Part shown: piece by piece, positions 6,141-9,445 of the stretch
Layout of the letters: each line of letters opens with the position of its first letter
How positions within the stretch are numbered: the stretch's first letter is position 1
Assembly: GCA_021414185.1 (NCBI GenBank)
Contig: JAIOOZ010000554.1
Location: 1 to 9,445, forward strand
Length of the DNA stretch: 9,445 nt
DNA from: Betaproteobacteria bacterium
GTDB lineage: Bacteria; Pseudomonadota; Gammaproteobacteria; Burkholderiales; SG8-41
Direction: 5' to 3'
Program-made: the position numbers and the translations under genes
Notes under the pieces: generated by a model
Databases searched by the model: none
Told to the model about the DNA's origin: nothing
Seen by the model: only the letters and a program-made list of their open reading frames with translations

Positions 6141-6179
6141 CTGCGCCGCCCGGCAAATCAACTCCGGCGGCGGGCGCAG
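6141..6179 (+). terminator. Probable GC-rich terminator hairpin after the selenoprotein gene
   Basis: CTGCGCCGCC (6141-6150) can pair with GGCGGCGGGCGCAG (6166-6179), with one or two bulged bases, around a loop of about 15 bases. It begins three bases after the selenoprotein stop codon. A strong T-tract is missing (TCATTCC follows), so termination may be inefficient. The remaining gap to 6388 holds no convincing gene. Confidence 0.45.
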
Positions 6180-6212
6180 TCATTCCGTTCAGCGGCATCG
6201 TCCGCGTTGGCG

Positions 6213-6218
6213 TAAAAT
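6213..6218 (+). promoter_or_regulatory. -10-like TAAAAT in the gap before the TonB-like gene
   Basis: TAAAAT at 6213-6218 within GGCGTAAAATTTCACG is the only AT-rich hexamer resembling a -10 box in the 250-base gap 6138-6387. No good -35 is seen (TTCAGC at 6188 has a 19-base spacer). If used, the TonB-like gene would have a leader of about 160 bases. This is weak evidence. Confidence 0.25.
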
Positions 6219-6387
6219 TTCACGCTCCGGCAGTTCCATTGGCCGGCGACTGCGTGCAAAGCCGCGCCGGAACGTTCCATGCCTGCAAGCTGTCTGAAGT
6301 CGACCTCCCCGATTGCGCACGAAGCCCAGTCGGCGCGGCTGCGTCCCGCGGCAGTGCGCCGATGGCTTTTCCCACTTTGACCACGCG

Positions 6388-7296
6388 ATGACAGACTGGC
6401 TTCAACCCAACCGGCGCGACGGCGTCACGGTACCCACGATCTGGATCGCGGTTGCGCTGTCGGTGCTGCTGCACGTCGCCATTATGTGGAAATGGCTGCC
6501 GAAGCTGCACTTCCCGTCGCCCGAGGATTCCAAAATCGGCGAATCGCGCGGGTCTTTGGTGGTGCAGCTTGCGCCGCCCTTCCGTGCGCCCGTGCCTGCG
6601 CCCGAGTCCGAATCGCGGCCGGTACCGCCGCCTCGCCCGCGATCTCCACCGCCACCACCACCTCCTCCGCCTCCACGGCCAGCGGCACCTGTCATCGCGC
6701 TAAAAACACCGGGCGCCACTCCCGCGCCATCGACTGTGCCGGCGCCGCCGCCCGTACCCGCGGTGACGCCGCCGGCGCCGCCGCGTCCGCCCGTCTCCAG
6801 CGGCGACTTCGCTGCCGATCTGGAGGCACGTCGCCGTGCCCGCGGGGAAGCGCCCGCCGCAGCGCCATTCAGCGTCGCCGGCGCACCAACGCCCGAAGAC
6901 GACAAGGCGCGCGCCAACCGCATTGCCGCCGCCAATCTCGCCACCCAGCGCAAGCAGACCTTCGGCTACGACCCGAGCCAGGGCGGCGGCCTGTTCCAGA
7001 TCACGCGCACCGGCACCCTCGATGCGGAATTCCTGTTCTTCGGCTGGAACAAGGAGATCCGCCGCAATACCAAGCAGTTGATCGAGGTCAAGAAAGGCAA
7101 CAATCCCGATACCCGCATCGCAGTGGTGCGCAAAATGATAGCCATCATCCGCGAGTACGAGCAGCAGGATTTCCTTTGGGAATCGCAGCGTCTGGGCCGC
7201 AGCATCTGGCTCTCCGCGCGCGCCAGGGACACCGGCGAACTCGAAGGATTTCTGATGCTCGAATTTTATCCGGAAGATCCGCGCGTGGCGCGATGA
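6388..7296 (+). CDS. TonB-like proline-rich inner-membrane-anchored protein of unknown function
   Basis: This 302-residue protein has one N-terminal membrane segment (about 17-37). That helix carries S25-V-L-L-H29, the S-x3-H pattern that TonB uses to engage ExbB/ExbD, followed by SLVVQLAPP (56-64). A proline-rich spacer (about 63-136) includes ten consecutive prolines at 87-96, as expected for a rod crossing the periplasm. The C-terminal region (about 137-302) is not a recognisable TonB C-terminal domain. It has an Ala/Arg-rich helix, then FGYDPSQGGGLFQI (202-215), EFLFFGWNKEIRRNTKQLIEVKKGNN (214-239) and ESQRLGRSIWLSARARDTGELEG. The start ATG 6388 is preferred because it gives a short cytoplasmic tail; a longer frame begins at 6313. 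It may be an energy-coupling or envelope scaffold protein. The following Bug gene starts 29 bases later. Confidence 0.75.
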   Translation: MTDWLQPNRRDGVTVPTIWIAVALSVLLHVAIMWKWLPKLHFPSPEDSKIGESRGSLVVQLAPPFRAPVPAPESESRPVPPPRPRSPPPPPPPPPPRPAAPVIALKTPGATPAPSTVPAPPPVPAVTPPAPPRPPVSSGDFAADLEARRRARGEAPAAAPFSVAGAPTPEDDKARANRIAAANLATQRKQTFGYDPSQGGGLFQITRTGTLDAEFLFFGWNKEIRRNTKQLIEVKKGNNPDTRIAVVRKMIAIIREYEQQDFLWESQRLGRSIWLSARARDTGELEGFLMLEFYPEDPRVAR

Positions 7297-7325
7297 CGCC
7301 GTACGGCATCGTTTATACTCGGCAC

Positions 7326-8294
7326 ATGTTCACGCGTTCATTGCATTTGTTCGTGGCGGCGGCAACACTGTGCGCATCCGGCGTTGCGGCCGAGTCCTAT
7401 CCGCTCAAACCGATCCGCATGGTCATCACCTATCCGCCAGGCGGCAATACCGACCTCGTCGGCCGCGCACTCGCGCAGAAGCTCGGCCCATTGATCGGCC
7501 AGCTTGTCGTCGTGGACAACCGCGGCGGCGCCGGCGGCATCATGGGCACGATGATCACCAGGCAGTCGGCCGCCGACGGTTACACCATCATGCTCGGCAC
7601 CTCGGCGGGCATGGTGACCAATCCGCTGCTGTCGAGCAAGCTGACCTACGACCCGGTCAGGGATTTCGCGCCGGTCAGCATGGTCGTGATCGTGCCGCAG
7701 CTGCTGGTGATCAACCCGCAGCTGCCGGCAAAAAATGTTCGCGAACTGATTGCGCTCGCAAAAGCAAGGCCCGGCTACCTGAGCGCGGGATCGAGCGGCG
7801 TCGGCACACCCAATCATCTCGGCACGGAAATGCTTAAAGGGCTGGCGGGCGTAAACATCGTCCATGTGCCGTATAAAGGCGGCGGCCCGGCGATCGTCGA
7901 TCTGATCGGGGGGCAGATACACATGGCGTTCAGCAGCGTGCCGTCCGTGCTGCCGCATATCAAAGCGGGCCGTCTGAACGCGCTGGGTGTCGGCGGCGCA
8001 AAGCGGTCGCCGTCGCTGCCGGACCTTCCGACCATCGCCGAAGCCGGCGTGCCCGGTTATGAATATACAACCTGGTACGGCATCTTCGCTCCGGCGGGCA
8101 CGCCGCGGACTATCGTCGCGCTGCTCAATGCACAGATCGTCAAATCCCTCGCCGCACCGGATTTGAATGAGTACTTCGCAAGCCAGGGCGCCGATCCCTC
8201 ACCCAGCACGCCCGACGAACTGCGCCGCTACATGGCCGAAGAATCCGCGCGCTGGGCCAAGACCATCAAGGCGGCAAACATACGCCTGGAGTAG
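7326..8294 (+). CDS. Tripartite tricarboxylate transporter solute-binding protein (TctC/Bug family)
   Basis: This 322-residue periplasmic binding protein matches the length of the Bug family, which binds carboxylates or related small molecules for TctAB-type transport or sensing. The Sec signal peptide is residues 1-22, with a likely cut after SGVAA. Family marks are YPLKPIRMVITYPPGGNTDLVGRAL, VDNRGGAGGIMG, DGYTIMLG, HVPYKGGGPAIVDLIGGQIHMAF, LPDLPTIAEAGVPGYE and APAGTP, with the usual RWAKTIKAANIRLE end. The ligand cannot be told. No TctA/TctB permease genes are present, as is common for these proteins in Burkholderiales. The ATG at 7326 fits the signal peptide. An in-frame ATG at 7293 overlaps the previous stop (ATGA) and could allow coupling, but would give a poor signal peptide. 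The 3' end overlaps the PAP2-related frame antisense. Confidence 0.92.
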   Translation: MFTRSLHLFVAAATLCASGVAAESYPLKPIRMVITYPPGGNTDLVGRALAQKLGPLIGQLVVVDNRGGAGGIMGTMITRQSAADGYTIMLGTSAGMVTNPLLSSKLTYDPVRDFAPVSMVVIVPQLLVINPQLPAKNVRELIALAKARPGYLSAGSSGVGTPNHLGTEMLKGLAGVNIVHVPYKGGGPAIVDLIGGQIHMAFSSVPSVLPHIKAGRLNALGVGGAKRSPSLPDLPTIAEAGVPGYEYTTWYGIFAPAGTPRTIVALLNAQIVKSLAAPDLNEYFASQGADPSPSTPDELRRYMAEESARWAKTIKAANIRLE

Positions 8295-8876
8295 CCGTCG
8301 CGCCGAATCAGTACGGTTGGTCGCCCGCGACCGTCGTGCGGTGCACAGGTCAGCGCACGGAGCAATCATAATAAAGCCTGCGCGAATTCTTGCGCGGTAC
8401 GCGACCCGAAGGAGTTGTATCGCGCCGTACACGGCCAGCGCCGTGTGGCCGGAGAAGAAAAAATCGTTGCCCACGCTGTACGTGACGAACAATGACGGCG
8501 CCCCGGGATCGCGCCAGATGATGCCGGGCGGTGGCGGCAGCGCGACCGTCGCCTGGCTGATCTGTCGCAGCATGAAGAGTCCCAGCAACCCCCAGAATGG
8601 CGTGAAGGATGGTCCGATCACCGCACTTACGAGAACAAAGAGCGTGACCGCGTCGACGCACAACGAACTCGCGATCAGGATGGCGTTGGCGGTCCGCGTA
8701 TGGTGGTTTAGCCACGCGTTCGCGCCTGCGGTCACCACATGCAGGTGATCGTAAAGTGCGCCAGCGGCGAGATTGCGTGCGCCTATCATGCGCTGCGTGA
8801 CAAACCAGACGACCATGCCAGCGCCGATCGCCAGCACCCGCAGCGCGACAGTCTCCAGCGGTGGAAGGTCCGGCAC
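8199..8876 (-). CDS. PAP2-related membrane phosphatase, C-terminal part apparently degenerate
   Basis: This 225-codon frame starts with GTG at 8876 and encodes membrane segments at about 8-28, 63-85, 93-110 and 143-158. Residues 112-145 (ALPPPPGIIWRDPG, then NDFFFSGHT) match the PAP2-related family (sphingomyelin-synthase-like PAP2_C), whose members act on lipid phosphates at the membrane. The first catalytic motif, FSGHT (141-145), is intact. The expected second motif, an H-Y-T-x-D-type histidine and aspartate about 40 residues later, is missing in all three minus-strand frames. From about residue 165 (near 8384) the protein turns Arg-rich and is unlike the family. The last 96 bases lie antisense inside the Bug gene. 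This suggests a 3' deletion or recombination that left an abnormal tail. The start is strongly supported by AGGAGG. Confidence 0.7.
   Translation of the reverse strand: MPDLPPLETVALRVLAIGAGMVVWFVTQRMIGARNLAAGALYDHLHVVTAGANAWLNHHTRTANAILIASSLCVDAVTLFVLVSAVIGPSFTPFWGLLGLFMLRQISQATVALPPPPGIIWRDPGAPSLFVTYSVGNDFFFSGHTALAVYGAIQLLRVAYRARIRAGFIMIAPCADLCTARRSRATNRTDSARRLLQAYVCRLDGLGPARGFFGHVAAQFVGRAG
8313..8334. repeat. Overlapping short inverted repeats between the convergent Bug and PAP2-related genes
   Basis: GGTCGC (8319-8324) and GCGACC (8327-8332) form a near-perfect palindrome. ACGGT (8313-8317) and ACCGT (8330-8334) offer an alternative outer pairing. It lies 18 bases after the Bug stop codon and could be its terminator hairpin, but no T-tract follows. 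The PAP2-related frame runs through it in antisense. Confidence 0.3.
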
Positions 8877-8880
8877 CGCT

Positions 8881-8886
8881 CCTCCT
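8881..8886 (-). promoter_or_regulatory. Shine-Dalgarno AGGAGG overlapping the upstream stop codon
   Basis: On the minus strand AGGAGG (8886-8881) overlaps the TAG stop of the acyltransferase-like gene and lies four bases before GTG 8876. This fixes the start of the PAP2-related gene and suggests translational coupling of the two genes. Confidence 0.7.
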
Positions 8887-9445
8887 ACGTCGCGCTGGCG
8901 CCGTCGGGCCCTGCCTTGCCACGTTCCAGCTCGATACGCTGCGCCGGAATGCCGGCCCAGGTTTCGCCAGCGGGAATCTTGGTATTGGGCAGAACGAAAG
9001 AACTCGCGAGCACCTTGGCCTTCGCGCCGACCTCAACGCCGCCCATGATAACCGCGCGCAATCCAATGGTTGCCCCGGCGCCGATCTTTACCGGCGCTAC
9101 TACCAGGTAACCGCCCTGGGCGTAATGTGCGAGCACGCTTGCCGACCCGCCGATCGTCGCGCCGTCTGCCAGTTCGATCAGCGATGGATCTGCGATAGCC
9201 GTGGAGTTGATCGTGACGTTGCGCCCGATCTTCATGCCCATCAGGCGGTAATAGAGCAATGCGAATGGCGAAGGCGTGACGAATTCGAGAAACGAATAGC
9301 GCACCACCAGCGTCATCGTGCAATGCACGTACCAGCGCAGGGCGGTGAGCGAAATCGCCGAGCCGCGGTAAGGCTTGAGCCTGCCGCCGAGCAGGAAATT
9401 CAGCGCGGGCGCGATCAACAGCAACGACAGGCCATACGCGAAATA
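8885..9445 (-). CDS. C-terminal part of a hexapeptide-repeat acyltransferase-like protein (Pls/PosA type), runs off the right edge
   Basis: The frame is open to the right edge, leaving 186 residues. It begins in a membrane segment (YFAYGLSLLLIAPALNFLLGG), then RWYVHCTMTLVVRYSFLEF, YYRLMGMKIGRNVTINSTAI, ADPSLIELADGATIGGSASVLAHY and VAPVKIGAGATIGLRAVIMGG. This is a left-handed beta-helix built of hexapeptide repeats, typical of acyl- or acetyltransferases. It ends with IPAGETWAGIPAQRIELE. The layout (membrane helices plus repeats) resembles the C-terminal end of Pls/PosA-type non-ribosomal peptide synthetase proteins, from memory; the adenylation and carrier domains, if present, lie outside the window. 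The downstream PAP2-related gene starts eight bases after its stop, forming a tight operon. An internal TTG at 9424 is not needed as a start. Confidence 0.8.
   Translation of the reverse strand, partial: YFAYGLSLLLIAPALNFLLGGRLKPYRGSAISLTALRWYVHCTMTLVVRYSFLEFVTPSPFALLYYRLMGMKIGRNVTINSTAIADPSLIELADGATIGGSASVLAHYAQGGYLVVAPVKIGAGATIGLRAVIMGGVEVGAKAKVLASSFVLPNTKIPAGETWAGIPAQRIELERGKAGPDGASAT

Noticed and set aside
6209..6390. Possible small coding frame in the gap before the TonB-like gene
   Set aside because: It is open but has no credible start or ribosome-binding site, and its sequence resembles no family I recognise. GC-rich DNA gives such frames by chance.
7314..7319. TATACT as a promoter -10 for the Bug gene
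   Set aside because: It lies only six bases before the ATG and has no -35 at proper spacing. It would require a leaderless transcript, so it was not listed.
6486..7325. Upstream extension of the Bug gene frame to 6486
   Set aside because: It overlaps the TonB-like gene in another frame and gives a low-complexity Arg/Ala-rich translation. The signal peptide fixes the Bug start at 7326.

Overview
The window looks like a GC-rich chromosomal segment from a betaproteobacterium, probably an environmental relative of Burkholderiales or Nitrosomonadales. This rests on family content: a 303-residue RdgC, a TctC/Bug-type solute-binding protein, thioredoxin 2 with its zinc ribbon, a DUF1993 protein and an Hfq-type protein. 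The genus cannot be fixed from the sequence alone. No rRNA, tRNA, CRISPR array, insertion sequence or phage module was seen.

Left part (1-1856, all minus strand): the 5' part of a small heat-shock protein (Hsp20) gene runs off the left edge. It sits 18 bases behind trxC (thioredoxin 2). A DUF1993 gene and a non-standard Hfq-like gene lie further upstream. Divergently from the hfq-like gene runs rdgC (1984-2895, plus), which converges on a YciI-family gene (2920-3222, minus).

Middle part (3223-8294, plus strand): a TTG-initiated ClpX-like AAA+ ATPase lacks the zinc-binding domain and has altered pore and ClpP-contact loops. It is followed by a 344-residue conserved protein of unknown function and then by the most notable gene of the window, a UGSC-family selenoprotein (5598-6137). 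Its frame is interrupted by one TGA at 5880-5882. Reading through gives the U-G-S-C motif, and a well-formed bacterial SECIS-like stem-loop (5888-5917) begins six bases after the TGA. Conceptual translation that treats TGA as stop would split this gene into two fragments. A TonB-like, proline-rich membrane-anchored protein and a Bug-type periplasmic solute-binding protein follow.

Right part (8199-9445, minus strand): the 3' end of a hexapeptide-repeat acyltransferase-like gene, resembling the C-terminus of Pls/PosA-type proteins, enters from the right edge. It is tightly coupled to a PAP2-related membrane phosphatase gene. The PAP2-related protein keeps its first catalytic motif but seems to have lost the second, and its 3' end overlaps the Bug gene antisense.

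How the genes may work together: Hsp20/TrxC (protein and thiol homeostasis), the ClpX-like unfoldase and the selenoprotein suggest stress or redox functions, but only the pairing of the 344-residue protein with the UGSC selenoprotein, and of the acyltransferase-like with the PAP2-like gene, looks like a true functional unit.
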